This document shows, piece by piece, positions 13,381-27,215 of a DNA stretch of 64,000 bases (within the stretch, counting starts at the first letter, position 1; each line of letters begins with the position of its first letter). Origin of the DNA: Pagrus major (taxonomy: Eukaryota; Chordata; Actinopteri; Spariformes; Sparidae). The notes below the pieces were generated by a model, which was not told the DNA's origin, made no database searches, and saw only the letters and a program-made list of their open reading frames with translations. The stretch spans positions 20,378,040-20,442,039 of the forward strand of contig NC_133225.1 in NCBI RefSeq assembly GCF_040436345.1, written 5' to 3'. The position numbers and the translations under genes are program-made.

Positions 13381-16300
13381 GTATGTTCTCCCCTTATAAA
13401 AACATACGCCATTTATTGCGTCAAGGTGATTTCTTGGCCACCAAAATATAAACAATTAGCTTGCAATCAACATGCTGTATTTCTCACTTACTTTTTTTGA
13501 TAAATTCACTGTAATGTAATTATATCTGTCAAAGAAATAGTACAAAGAGCAAGTTTGTCCTCTGTGTGGGTGGTGTCTTGATGTGATTGATGATAAGTGG
13601 TCTATTTATCTAAGAGACCTCAGCTGCATTTTTCCAACCTCTCTCTTTAATCTGCAGATATAATGAGCAGGTAGAGACATGTCTGACAGATTTCACCCTT
13701 AAAGTCAAAATAAATGTGTTACAAGTCCTTATCTGTTCATCTATGTGGGATGTCTTTTCTCCATAAATCATTGACTCTGTATGCAAATAAGACTCCATCT
13801 AACACAGTGTCTATCTGTGTCCTTTGGTGCCTTTCAATGGCTTTTGTGGGATGTGGAAATTTAATCTCTGTATTACTCAACAGTATCCCTTTTTGTTCTT
13901 CTATTTTACTTTCTCTTGTTTAATGACATGCATGGGAACAATCTCGTCATATGCAAAACAAGATTACAAGCATGTCAGTAAATCAACTTTAGCCCTCCAA
14001 GGTGGAATTCTTTAATCATGTACACATAATTGATTCATCAAAAGTTCGACTGTATATGCACAAAATCTTGATGCAGTACGAGAGTGATAAAAATAATTTG
14101 CCTGCAAAAACCATGCATGGTACATCAAATTTAAAAGGCTTACACAATTTCACTTTCATTTCATGTCTATTATGACTTAAACTGTGGAAGCACACATACC
14201 ATATTGAGGTCTTGGGAGTCAGGGGAGAACCTTTTCTCAGCCTATTATTACATCTGCCAGCAGAGGGATTGTCCAGTAGCAAGCTCTATCCAGAAACTTG
14301 GCCCCAGGCTCCATGCAGGACCAAGTAACTCCACTGAAGTTACTGTAGAGCTTGTGATAGAGCTGCAGTTTCCAGAGCTCGAGTGGAAAATGAGGCCTTT
14401 ATCATGAAAAGGAGACCACACAAGAGCCGCATAGGTATTAAACTTTCCCACTAAAAGTTTATTGAGTTATTTTGGTTGCAACATCGCAATACCCAGCCCA
14501 GTATGGGCCCCCCAAAAATAGAAATCAGCGTAGTAGTTTTAACATGGGATCTCACAATAAAACCAGCTCCCTAAAGCAGCAAAGTGCTGGGCAGGTAAAT
14601 GCTAGCAGGGAATCCTCAGGATGTTTCATTGCATGAAGGGGTTTCCCATAGTTCAGGAAGTACAGAAGCTGATGCATGGCAGACCTACCCATTTGTCTTC
14701 TGGCTGCTGTATCCCTCTCACCCTCCTAAGCTTCAGTGGGCCACTGAGGCTCCCCAGTCCCCAACTTTGAGCCAGCTGCAAATGACATAATTCCTCTGTC
14801 TTTTCATGTTGGATCATTAGTTGTTAAGTCAAACCTGCCTGGCGATTTACTAGGGGTTCTGAGGAGGTTGAAAAGCAAATGGGACCTGTAATAAATCCCT
14901 AGGCATGGACACCAGGGTGCTGTACAGACATATTGAAGAATGATTTGCCTTCTCATTCTCAGCTTGGGGTGCTCACGTGGGGATTTATGTTTGGCTAAGA
15001 GCTAGCAGGCTAATTTGATGCTGCTAATGGTGGGATAGCATTTGGGAATCACCCATCGTTTCCGCATGACAGTCATGGTAATACACTGCTATAATTAGAC
15101 AGTGAACCCTTGATGAGTGCAGTCCTATATAACTACATCCATCAGACTGACAGCATAACATAACCAATGATGTCACTTATCACACAAGTGGATTTCACAA
15201 GGGCGTCAGTGTCATCTCCTTACCAAAATGTAAATCCCTGGTCATCTTTAGCTTGTTGGCCTCTAATCCTTCTGCCTGTAGTAGGATAAGACAAAAGGAT
15301 AAACCCGAAAGGATAAAGGTTAAAGATAAAGAATAGCTTTAAAGAAGGAGAGAGCTTAAGTCCAAAAGATACCGAGATTGGAACGAGCAATTATGACATC
15401 CAATATTTATGTGCAAGTAAAACGACATATACATTGCATTAAAAAGTTCCCAAGGCCTTGAGAATCTCATACACAACAATGTGTGCAGCTAATGCCCAAA
15501 TAATTGTTCATTTTCCCAGGGCAGTAATGGAAAAGGCTTTGTTCTTTGGCAGTGAAGGTGGAAAGCTGGACAGATGTTGACTTCATGATAAACATAGAGG
15601 CCCCAGGTTAATAAGAACAAGGGGTGGGAGTTGTTGAGTTGGTATGGGTGGGTGAAGTGGCACTGTAGCTTTGTCCAGTAATAGATTAAGTTATCAAGTA
15701 GCTCTCCCACATAGAACATGGGGTTGCCAAATAATCAATGAATCAATGGTTTTCTTATTAGTTAATTGTAGTTAATTAATTGCAAATGTTGGTCCAAAAT
15801 TCCACCATCTTGTCACCAAAAAGTACTAAGACATTGTGTCTGAATTTACAAATAAGCCTGTTTACCTACAATACACAGTTTGGGTCTCATAGGATCAAAA
15901 TTATAAAAGGATGTCACATGTAAGAATTGGAGTCTTGAGCTCCCTGGGTATACCAAAGCTGATATAGTTCCGGGCAAATAAGTTCAATTTTCTTTTGCCA
16001 CCAGATTTTCTAAATACTTGTTAGCCTTAAAAGTCCAATTTGTAAGATAGTTGATTGGTAAATCTCCTTCCCAACTCGTCAAATACCAATGCATTGGGTT
16101 TCCCAGGTCAGGAAATTGGGAATTACTCAACGATCAACTTTTTTACAAATTGGACCTTTAAAAAGCCATTAGGTCTTCTTTTGACAGCAAAATCTTTAAT
16201 AGGTAGGTGTTGGTGGTTCACATTTGTTTTTTTGCACCATGTTATCGAATATTCTTATTGGGAACCAGATCAACATCGATGAAAGAATCTTCATTAAATC

Positions 16301-18555
16301 TTTAAATGAGATAATTCATTTTATCTTAAAAATTAAATACTGTATGTGTTTCAGTCGATACCAATTTTCCATCACATTAATAAAATATAGAGCAGCAATT
16401 GTGGCAAACTGCAGTTCTCGTGAAGATCTATGATTGCTCAGAAAAGCTTTCTTTAAAGGGTTGAGGGAGCGTGGGAGAGAGTGATGCAATTAACTCATCC
16501 TGAGTATACAAATGCATTAATAAACACGCCTGTTACTGTTTGGAAACCCAAAATCATGGAGTACCTATCCAGGAAAGGTAATTTAAGATCATAACCCTGT
16601 GTGTAAAAAAAAAAAACGTATTCCAAGAGCTTTGTTAAAACCTACTGTGCATAGAATTTTTGCTTTGGACTCCCGCCCAGACGCTTGTGAAAAGACTTTG
16701 ACCCAACTGCCATCGTTAAAATGATGATAAAACCCCCTGAAACACACACATCTTAAAAACTGTTTTTGGTGATGTATAATCCATTTCTGGGCCTTATTTG
16801 TTGTTTGATTGTTTGAAAGATCATGGTCAACCCTATATTACAAGGTTTTTGGGGATCTACTGAGATATACTCATGCTTCTGCAGGTTTCCTCTAACAACG
16901 CATCTTTGAGACCTCTTGCAATTCTGTTCGACTGTAACGATATACAGTATATGGTCATTTGTTGTCGGTTTTAATCAAAGCTTTTTGTCTGCAAGTCAAA
17001 TTTCCTTGCTTTAAAGATTATTTTAAATTTAGTTAGACCATTTGACATTGATCTTCTGTCACAGAGCCACCACCTACTTCCTTTGGTGAAGTCATTGTTT
17101 GGGGTTACAGTCAGCATTTGACTTCCTTGTTTCCTAATTGCCTTCTGACCTTTTATCAGTCACAATTTCCTCAAATATGACTCAGCTGTCTTTGTTTGAA
17201 ATGGGCAGATCACAGGCTCTGCAATCTAAGGGTTGGTGAATGACCTTGACTTCAACCTTGACCCACCCACACCCTGCTGCATAATAACAAAAAGTTGAGA
17301 TGAGCTCCCTGTCTCTATTCTTTGAGCCTTTAACTGGAACAAGTGTATAGCAGAGTTGAGAACCACTGTTAATTTCCTGCTAATATCAGAGACCATTGTC
17401 CAACCAGCTACAGGGATGGTTGAGATGTGATGGCCAGTGAGCGAAGGGATTGTTCATTTAAAAACAACAAAAGCAGCTCTTCTTACTGTGTTTGTGACGT
17501 TTTTCTGGACACCAGTGACTCTAGAGAATATACTGTAGATAACTGATTGTTGAGTCTTATTCCAAGGTCACCAAATAACGATCCTTTAAGTTGGTGGCTC
17601 ACTAAAGTGTCAAAACTTGCAATCTCGGGACGACACTCAACAATCAACTTTGAATGGTGTGTTTGCAAACAGCAACTAGCAGGTCCTGCATAGTAAGCCT
17701 TTAAATAGACTAAACTGTGACTTTTTAGGTATATTCACATAAAGTTTGGAATAATTTTATTCCTAAAATATGATCTTAATATTTCCATTCATCTCAGTAC
17801 TGAATAATTCTGAATAACAACAATGATTCACTTTGTCTTGACAGGAAGCAACATTCTGTAATTGCAGAACAGTCCTTCATGTCCTCTGTTTGAACCTTTA
17901 TTGTATGCTGTCACAACAGTACCCACCACCTAAACTGAGATCAGAGATTCTGTCAAGCAGTAACCAAGTAATGCAGGTTTTCAATTTGCTCTGTCTTGCC
18001 AACGGAAATGATTCCTTCACCTGACCTCTTTGAAATCTACTTTAATCTATCAAACGGGGGTCCAAAGGAAACAGGTTTAATCTTTTGATTCAAGTGCCCC
18101 TCACTGAGTACAAATTCTCTTTAAAGTATGAGTTGGCAGCATGACTCGGGAAGATCAAACTGTTGCTGAGGTTGAAATAGTGACATCATCAATTTAAAAT
18201 TGTTTAAATTGATTTTGGGAAGACAGGATTATGGGAAAAAAAACTCAAGGTTGACTGCTTTGGTTTCCAATTACCGTGACCTTTTCCAAACACTGATGTC
18301 CCACCATATATTCTGCTTTTAGATGAATTTCCATCCAAAAATATAATTCACTTACTGTGTTGTCTTTTTTCTTTCTCTTTTTTTCACTTATGTTGTTATC
18401 TGGTGTGGCCAAAAGGGCAAACGTCAAGCTGAGGAGGAATGGAGTGTGTAGGAGTGTGTCCATTCTGGCAGTGACCCTCAGAACTCAGACAGACAGCACA
18501 ATGTAAGCGCAGCGGGGTGAAAGTTAACCTGGTTCTGCAGAAAGTCACACATTTG

Positions 18556-18556
<1 letters not shown>

Positions 18557-18635
<79 letters not shown>
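18557..18635. repeat. (AC)n microsatellite, about 79 bp
   Basis: An uninterrupted AC dinucleotide run of nearly 40 units. It generates spurious Thr-His and Cys-Val frames on the two strands. It is long enough to be highly polymorphic. Confidence 0.98.
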
Positions 18636-18636
<1 letters not shown>

Positions 18637-20346
18637 CCAGCCATCCATTACTCCAGTCCTATTATTCAAGCTTACGTCCCCCCCTTTCTCCCATTTCTCA
18701 CGCTTTCTTGTACTCTGGCGCAGTTCCTGATTTTATAGCGACTGGACCAGAATGGAGAAGAAGAATTACGTCAGTTCATATTGTTGGTCAGACATCACAC
18801 AAACAACAGCTGGCACACATAAAATCAAAGCACTAAGTAAATGCAGTCAATAAAACCTGTGGAGGCAAGACTTAGAACCGCTACTCTACATCACAAAGTC
18901 AGGTCGTCCACTGTCAGTGGCATGATGGTAGTCTTAGTTGGTTAGTCCACAACTTTGGTCCAGACGGTCACAACTGCATGTATTGCCATGAAATCTAGTT
19001 CAGACACCCCCAAAGACTTTTCCTCTAGTGCCATCAGCAGGGCAATTTCATTTGTCTGAGTTTATTACGTTTATTGCTGAAAAGCAGATATTAACATGCT
19101 AACGTGCTAACCCAAGATGCATGTTAGTACAGTCATTGTGAGCATGAGAATGACAATTAAGTGTCCAATCCAGTATTGTATCAAGAGTACACTGAAACTC
19201 TTTTGTGAATAATCAGTCAAATTGGACACACATTATGATCCCAGTAGCAGTTGGCAACAGTCAACAGAATCAAATGAAAAACGACTGGACAAAAAGCAAA
19301 AATGATGCTGGACTTGCTGGTCTAGTTTTTTTTCCCAGGCAAAGAAAAGCGGGCTTTATTTTGAACTACTGCATTACTCAAATCCCCCACTGATATAATT
19401 GGCCATAACCAGAGCAGAGTACGACGTGCCCCTCTCCAGGCCATGGCCAATCTCCTGCACAGATCAATCAAAGCAGTTCAACACTGGCCCTTTCAGCAAT
19501 GGGCCCACTCTGGACTGATGAATGACCTTGGCTACAGTACACCCCCTGCACACACACACACAAGCACAAACCTGATGCAAACACGTGACTGCGATTGTAC
19601 AGTCAAACCAACCTGTAGCTGCAAACCCACTATTCCAAACTTAGTGCTCATCTTTTGCAGATGCTAAACATAATACATGTGCATAAGCAACCCTGGTGGG
19701 AATTAAACCATTAATCGTTAAATGTTAAAGGTATTGAAAGTGTTCATGCACAAATTGGAAACCTTCCCTGCAGCGCCACTTAGAACAACAGCGACTCTCA
19801 ACATCTTCGGTCAAAAGCTAACATGTCATGTTATGGTTTAGTCACGTTTTCCGATTTCCTTCATCCCTCTCTGACTCTCTCCCAGAAGTTATAGCGACAG
19901 GCGACCAAATGAAAGCAAAATACAGATTTCTCTGTATTTCTCTCTCATTTGGGATAATGAAAAGCATTTTTATGATACAACTTATCTTCTTAGTGTGTCA
20001 TGATCAGGGCCTTGAGATTTGTAATTACCGAACTAAGTGGCACATACCTATCACAGCTAGTAAGTTAGTTTCAGGTTATGTCATTTGTCTCCACTGACTC
20101 CGTCCTTTTGTTCTCAATGTCCTCCCATTGTAAGCATTTATTCAAGTGTGTATGACGCTACATTTCATAAGTGGGTCATTTTATGTGCAAGGAAGCCTTT
20201 AATTAGTAGTCCGCCTACACTGTCTCTACATCCGCACTGAATTGGCACCTGAACATGTGAGCCCTTACATGTCCATGTTAGTGCAATAGTTTGATAGCTA
20301 TTAGCAGAAAGAGTCATTGAAGATTAATGTCGGGTAAGGAGGTGTT

Positions 20347-20348
<2 letters not shown>

Positions 20349-20385
<37 letters not shown>

Positions 20386-20387
20386 TT
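20349..20387. repeat. (TA)n microsatellite followed by poly-T
   Basis: About 14 TA units run to 20,377 and are followed directly by about ten T. Confidence 0.95.
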
Positions 20388-21202
20388 CCCCCTCTGCACG
20401 CTGCTTCTAGTTATATGATACTTGTGTTATTCTTTCCCTCAGTTTCCTTGACAGGTGACACATGAAGTGGAAAAGTCAGGAGCTGAATCATTTGAAGGTT
20501 TTTTGGTTCATGTTCAATTCACTGTGGTTTTCCCTTTAATCACCACAGAGGAGGAAGAAAAAACATGACACTTGGCAGCTGGAAGTGGATATTTTTAAAT
20601 CTGTAAAAGAGCAACATAAATAAGACACGCGTTTCGTGTCTTCATGATAGTCATTAAGTATTACCAGTAAGCCTCTAATTAAAGCTCTCACTGGAATATA
20701 ACTGGATCAATCTCATTTGATGACAGGGTGGCTGATTTGATCAAGTGTCAACCGGCGGTAACAGCTATAAAAACGCAATCCAAAATGTGTATTCTTTGTA
20801 TCATGTTTTGCGTCACATTTTATTTAATTGAATCAAACTGTAAGAATTAAAGTGGCAACATACATCTTTCCCACCGTCTAGCATTTCCAAATGGTATTAT
20901 TGTTGGTGCTGCTGTTGCATAGTGAAAGCGAGGTTTATAGGGAACCAATCTGAATACAGATGGTTTAAAATACATTTTAAAGTAAACATTTCCTCACCTA
21001 GCACATCAAAAAACAAAAATATTAAATGAAATAATGAATGAAATGAATTACCTCCCAGGACCTTTTTGCACTTGCAGCTTAAGACTATGTCTGATTATAG
21101 CTGCAAGAGCATAACAACTTCATGAATTATGAATGATAACACTTGGCAGGAATATACCAACATCTGTTATATAATTTGACTGTATTTTGCATATCCGAGG
21201 TC

Positions 21203-21245
21203 ATCGTAAACAAACCCCATTTATTGCTTTGGGTTTGTTTACGAT
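21203..21245. repeat. Perfect 15-bp hairpin with 13-nt loop
   Basis: The left arm 21,203-21,217 (atcgtaaacaaaccc) is perfectly complementary to the right arm 21,231-21,245. The loop, 21,218-21,230, is T-rich. No terminal-repeat signature or target duplication is obvious around it. It may be a foldback remnant of a small element or a hairpin transcript; the sequence alone cannot decide. Confidence 0.8.
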
Positions 21246-21291
21246 AGAGTAGAGGCACGTGTAAAGGTGGATCATCGCAGCTCTTTTGTGT

Positions 21292-21325
21292 GTGTTGAAC
21301 ACCTGTGTTGAACACCTGTGTTAAC
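21292..21325. repeat. 13-bp tandem repeat
   Basis: The unit gtgttgaacacct occurs twice (292-304 and 305-317 of the local numbering) followed by a partial third copy ending gtgttaac. The unit is itself partly palindromic (gtgttgaacac). Confidence 0.85.
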
Positions 21326-24300
21326 ACAGACAGTTACATAACTTGTGTTATTCATTTACTTATACCATAACTTTCTTTGTAAGCAAATGAGCACCATTTC
21401 CTCACACATATGGAGTTCAGTGTGATTCACTAATGCAGTCAAAACAATAGAAACTGTAGAAAAAGCCCCCAAACTGTTTTTTGTTCTATTATTTGTTCTT
21501 GAGATTTGAAATTATATGGGAATATTCTTCTCTGTCCACATGTTGAACAGAGTAGCAGAACTTTACAAAGTGAATTGAAACATCTCTCCATCACTTTCAC
21601 ACCATGTCTCTCACTGACTGCATAACCTTTTGCCCATTCTTTCAAATCTGCTCTCTCGCTCTCATTCTCTTTCACTAAAGTCTTTCATGCTTTTTTCTTC
21701 CAGCTCTCTTTATTATCTCTGTCTCTCTCACTCTCCTTTTCCCATTCTCACTGTTGCTGTGAGCTGCCTTTCCCATGCGCTGCAGGCGTAGTTTTACCCA
21801 AATCCAAGAGGGAATTGCAGAGAAAACATCTCTGGTTACCACCGTCTCTGTGGCTATGCTCCTTACCAATTTTTACAACTGGTGCGTTTGAAGTCATGAA
21901 TGACAAATGACAATACTGTAGCTCTGACCTCAGACGCAGGTTGGTGAGAGCTATTCACTGGCAATTAGAAACCTCACACAAGTATTGAATGCAAGTTCTG
22001 GACTGCATTCAGTCTTCCTGCTTCTTACTTCTAGGATCAAATGCCTTAATCAAGGGTATGTAAAAAGTCTCAAGACAGAGTAAGCTAAGGCCTTCCTAAG
22101 GTGACACAGTATGGTAATTTGCTATTTCTTTACTAAATAAGTCCGGTGCAACCCTTTTTAGTGTTTATGTAAGGTTACAATAATATGTTAATAGAGGGTA
22201 TTGCATGATCAAATGCATCAAGCTCCATCAAGATCGCTGGATCTGAACATGGCTGCAACTTATAACAGAATTTAGTATAATAGTTATAATTCAGTCCTCA
22301 AAATATGATATCTATTATGTTTAGATAATGACAGTTTTTACTTACTAAGTTACTGAATTAATCCAAAACCAACTCTGTATATGATCTATAACAACGTCTT
22401 TTTCTTTAATAAAATTACAAGACGGTTCTTCCAAGATAAACAAAAGCATCAGTCATTTCAGAAAATGTTAAAAGACAACATATGTTTATGTTCAAATATT
22501 ATGACACTAGCTAATTAGCTAGCTAGCTCACGCTCCATTGTGATTGCTGATTTGTGCATGACAGTCCTCTTAGAGAAGATCAAGTGATATACTTTGGTTG
22601 ACAGCACCACAACAGCCACTAAATGGACCTTGAGGTGAGAATGTTTTGTCATCAGCTTTTAGCTTGTGTATGGTGCTGACCACAATGTTAGCTCAGCCTG
22701 TTTCTGGATGCTTTGCATTGATAACACTGTATGTCCTAGTTTTACATTCACCCCAAATAAGACCGTGACTTTAATTCTAGGACTTGTCCGCGTTCAGGTT
22801 CTTTTCTAGCAGTACTGTTGTTGGTGGACGAGCCCCCCTGAAGTTGAAGATAAACCAGCTTCTTCTCTGTGTGAACCACAACAATATTCCAACAGAGCTG
22901 CTCTCTCTTGTTCTGCAAAAAAAATAAATAGAAAAAAGGTGATTAGCCCAGAATTTGCCTACTAATTGGCAGAATATTAAGCTGCATTGATGTTCAGAAT
23001 TGAAAGCTAAGCTCGTCACAGGCCGGCATGAATAATTGATTCTTTGAATAAAATGTTAGCATAAAACGTGAGCCTGCTAAAACACACCCACGCAGGACTT
23101 ACTTTTCTCCTCCTGCCTAATAGGTTTTCCTCCTCCTCCCCCTCCTTCCTTTGCCATCTCCGCTTTTTCTCTTTTCCAATCTTACAAAAACACATACACA
23201 CACCCGACCACCTAGACAATTACAGTCTGCTCATTTTGCCTTGGGAACTTTTGGCAGTTTATGGGCCAGATACCGCACGTTAGAAGAAACAATTTGGTAC
23301 AGTCATGAAAGAGCAGAAAAAGCAGACTATAAAACGCTTCTCCAGGTGGTGTAGATATCACAAAGCCCTCTACCTTGAGGTAACCTGCTAGTTTATGTAT
23401 TTTCCATTTATGAATGTTGCTGTTGTTCAACAGGAATGGCATGATTTTGTATCATTGAGAGATTTTATGAAGTGCCAGGTAGAGTTTGCAAAAGGCAAAG
23501 AGAGACCATCAGTGAACATTATATCTATTTGTCTTCATTTTATTCTCACAATAGTTTTCCTCTACTATTAAGAGAGACAACACAATTCAAGCTCAAAAGA
23601 ACAGGGGGAAACAAAGTGCTCAGAGGCTGAATGTTGGGTTTTAACATCTAACACCACCAGATGGCACTCTTCTGTGGATGGGAAAAGAGGGGAAGTTATG
23701 GCTGTGTTCCCTCAACCACCAAAAGTAAGGAAATATCCTGACTGTATATAACCTTTTCTGACTTAATACAACAAAAAAGTTTCAATGTTTTCATTTTGTC
23801 AACACAAAAATGAAGTCATCTGCAAATTCCAAAAAAAGGTTTAACTGGTAAAACTGAGCATTATTGACATCTTCAACTGATAAAGGTGCAGCGGTAGCCT
23901 TCATATATGAAAATAAGTGAGCTGCCGGTTTAAAAAAATGTAGGCACTAAATCGCCAATTGCTCTGATGAAAAATACTAAGAATAGAGGTTTTCTGGTTT
24001 GTATCCCTGTACCAGATAGGAAACTGTCAGTGGAAAACAAGTGACATGCTCAAAAACACAGTAAAGGTCTCGCTTCGCAAGTCACTGAACCCTCCAGACC
24101 AGAAAATAACAGAATTTGCTTATAAAACAGCAAAATCCATCAATTTTTTTAACCAAATATGTAAAAATAAACTATCACGTGTTAAGGGCACACATGGGAT
24201 GTGCTAAAAATGACGTGTTCTTCATAAAAAACACCTTCAACATCACTTGAAATAACCAACAGACTGTGAAAACATTTGGCAACATCTGTCCCCGAAAAAA

Positions 24301-26939
24301 AGTGATGACATCTGTGCCACTTTTCTTTTTTCTGCCTTATGATGAAGTTTTCCATCAAAAGAAAACAAGAAAAATGAGAGCCGAGGCTAGTGACAATGTC
24401 AGAGGACAAAAAATAACCGTCTCAATCATGTTCAAGCCATCATGTGCCCCTCTGGCCCTGTTTGATGTCTCTTTCAAACAAAGGGACAGAAACCCCCCAC
24501 AGAACAAAGGCACACAACACTTTCCATATAAATGTGGAGTGGAAAGAACACTAAAACCAAAGTAAGAGTGAGCAGATGTGCCCGGCACAGAGATGACACC
24601 ATGTCGTTGGTGTTTGAAAAAGCCACATGTGTCTGATGTTGGGGACATGTAAAACATCTATCGTCATTCGACGAGCAGAGAGGAAAGGCTCTGTGGTGCT
24701 GAAGCTGTTGGGTGTGTTGTAAATTGTTTTCTGCTGGTGCGTCGTCAGCAGTGCCACTCCTGCCACCTTCTGGACCTCAGTGGGACGGATGGATGGGGTC
24801 TGAAAAGGATGAAGAAAAAAGTCAACAGCATATGTGTGTGTGTTTCGTGTGGACAGCCAAGAGGAGCGTGCAACTTAAACTTACAAACAGTTTCAAGTGC
24901 TGAGATGCTGAGTAAGACCTGAGTGGATCGTTTCATGAAGCTGGTTTTCTCAAGACACTTCCATGAAAGGTAAAACAAAATTAAAATGCTACAGATACAA
25001 GGGGAATGAATAAGAGTGAAACAACCGCTGACATGTAGCCCCAGAAGAGGCAGCAAGTTTGTGATGGATGTTGTGCACCTGCATGACAGGTGCAATTGGA
25101 CTGGGATGGTGTTCAGTGGCATTTAGAGTTGAAATGTTTCATACACGAGGGACTGTATAGAAGTAAAAAAATACAAGATGAAGCTACAATGCAGGGTGCT
25201 GAGACAAATTAAAAGCAAATAAAATCTATTTAGGCAAGCTCAGACTGCTGAAGTGACATTATGTCACACTGTGGTCTTTTGAATATTTAGCAAATTAATC
25301 CAAATTAAAGCCCTATCTCTGTGTTGTTTTCAATTATTTGCCTTGATGATCAGAGTACATATAGTACTTTAAGAGACAAAATCTTTCTGGGGATAACTCA
25401 GTAGGAAAATAAAATCTATCCCCTTTTGTATGGTTCCAAAAAAAGTGATTAAACAAATCATTAAATGGTACGCTGAGCTGATTCATAAGCAAAACAGGCT
25501 AAATACAACCCCCCTCGCCTTTATCCCTTAAGTGGATTTTTTTAAGCATCACAGACATCAAGATCATCTCTGTCTTATCAAGATCTAGAAATCATATTAC
25601 ATCACAAACCCTCACTTCTAATACAGTTTTTCTGGTTTTAAACAGCCCATCTTCACCAGCCCATTTACAAGCAGCTTAGTACGACTCATATTTACGTTTA
25701 AGCAAAGAAGGAAGTCAGGTGGCGTAGCATAAAGTGCAAAAAAAGTCCACAAAGGGAGGAGGATGGTGTGGATGGGTGGGTCAAGCCGGCATGGGACTTT
25801 CACCCAGGAGACTTCTGTTTGCATCCTGTGTGAAACCAAAAGTCACCTCTGAGGTGACTTAATTTGCATCACATACGTAACTTAATTTACTTTGTTTAAG
25901 TAACATACTTAACCCATCCATCTTATCATAAACCCTAACCAAATATTTTTATTCCACAAAACTAAGATGTTCAGTTCCCTCAGACCTCAAACAGCTGTAT
26001 CTTTACAACTGTCTTTATACTGTACAGTATGTGGCTGAAACTTTATACACTGAACTGAAAAAAACAGCGTTACAGTAGTGGAGATTGGCGATCTCATCGA
26101 GACTAATCTTGGAAAATGGTGGTTAAATAAAATTATTTAGAAATTCTACAGTAAGTAGAAAAGCATCAGGAGGATCCATGATTTACAGGATGAAGGCCGA
26201 CACATCCTGGGTTCTGACTGACCCATATTCCAGAGCCAGGAAACTTGTCCTCACCACCACCACCTCCACAAGCAGCCCAGTCCAACACAGGTTAGCCGTA
26301 GAGGGCCCACTGATCATGATCCAATGTGACCCTGTGCTAATTCCCTGGTGAAAGCCACCCAGTCAGTCCAGCGATGCCTCAAAACCTCAAGGTTTATATG
26401 AACAAGCTCCACTCTGAATGGGAACCCAGGAACTAGGCCGGTAATAACAGACCTCAGGAAAAAAGGTTTTGACCAAAGAGAGAGCGGTGAACAGAGACTC
26501 AACCCGTTCGCCCCCTCGTTTTCTTTCCCTGCAGGTTTTGGGAGAAAGTCGAACAAGCTTCCTGTGAAAGCTATGTAGTATTTATTACAGCCTCCGTTTT
26601 TGATGGCTGGGGTCATGTAGCCTGCTGTCTATTTATCCTAGAGGTCATTTACTACATTAGGCCTGCTTTCGGGGCCAGGAGAGGAAGAGAAGAAGGAAAT
26701 CTAAGATGCAGGAACTAAATTGGTAGCAAATGTATAGCCTCCAACTTGCCCCTTGGCCCTAATGCGTTTTTCAAGTGCTCTGCTCACCGTGCTCCAAGAT
26801 GCGGGGACGGCTTGCCTCTGAAATAATATTTCAACAGTGGTTACAGACGCAAAACCGGCGCCATCTCTCAGCTTGGGTTGTTCCCACCAAAGTGCAGCAT
26901 AAGGGATTTTCATTTTATTTCTGGGAAGATGTTATGCTT

Positions 26940-27215
26940 TGCTGTGTAGCGGTGGTGGCCTTAAGGTTAAGAGAAGCAGGCTCAGGAGTAAAAGGTTGCA
27001 GGTTCCCAGGCTGAACGATAGCACAGAATGAGTTTTGCTCTATCCTCCTGCAACAGCTATACCACTGAGGTGCCTTTGAGCCAAGCATTTAAGTGTATCT
27101 CCAGTAGAGCTGTGCACTGGCTCCAGTAGGAGACTGTGGTTGTACTGGGCCGCTCCCAGGTTGGATGAATGTAACTGTGTGAATGTGAAGCAGGGCGTTG
27201 CTGGAAAAAAAGGTT
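26940..27215 (+). mobile_element. tRNA-derived SINE
   Basis: The head carries a plausible RNA polymerase III box A (tggccttaaggtt, about 26,957-26,970) and, about 45 bases later, a box B-like ggttgcaggttccc (about 26,993-27,006). Downstream there is the body seen in many teleost SINEs: accactgaggtgcctttgagc, then ggccgctcccaggttg and tgaatgtgaagcagggcgtt, ending in an A-run at about 27,205-27,211. The order of A box, B box, conserved body and A-rich end identifies a SINE in plus orientation. It has diverged from any active consensus and no target duplication was resolved. Confidence 0.65.

Larger units (their letters stand above)
13381..26939. other. Long gene-poor stretch with microsatellites
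   Basis: I read this on both strands and found no exon I can support. Open frames are short and the longest run through CA/TG repeats. The stretch contains the microsatellites and hairpin listed separately, plus ordinary AT-rich DNA. It could be intergenic, or an intron of a gene whose exons lie outside the window. Confidence 0.45.

Noticed and set aside
18396-18738. Open frames of Cys-Val or Thr-His repeats on both strands
   Set aside because: They are translations of the (AC)n microsatellite.
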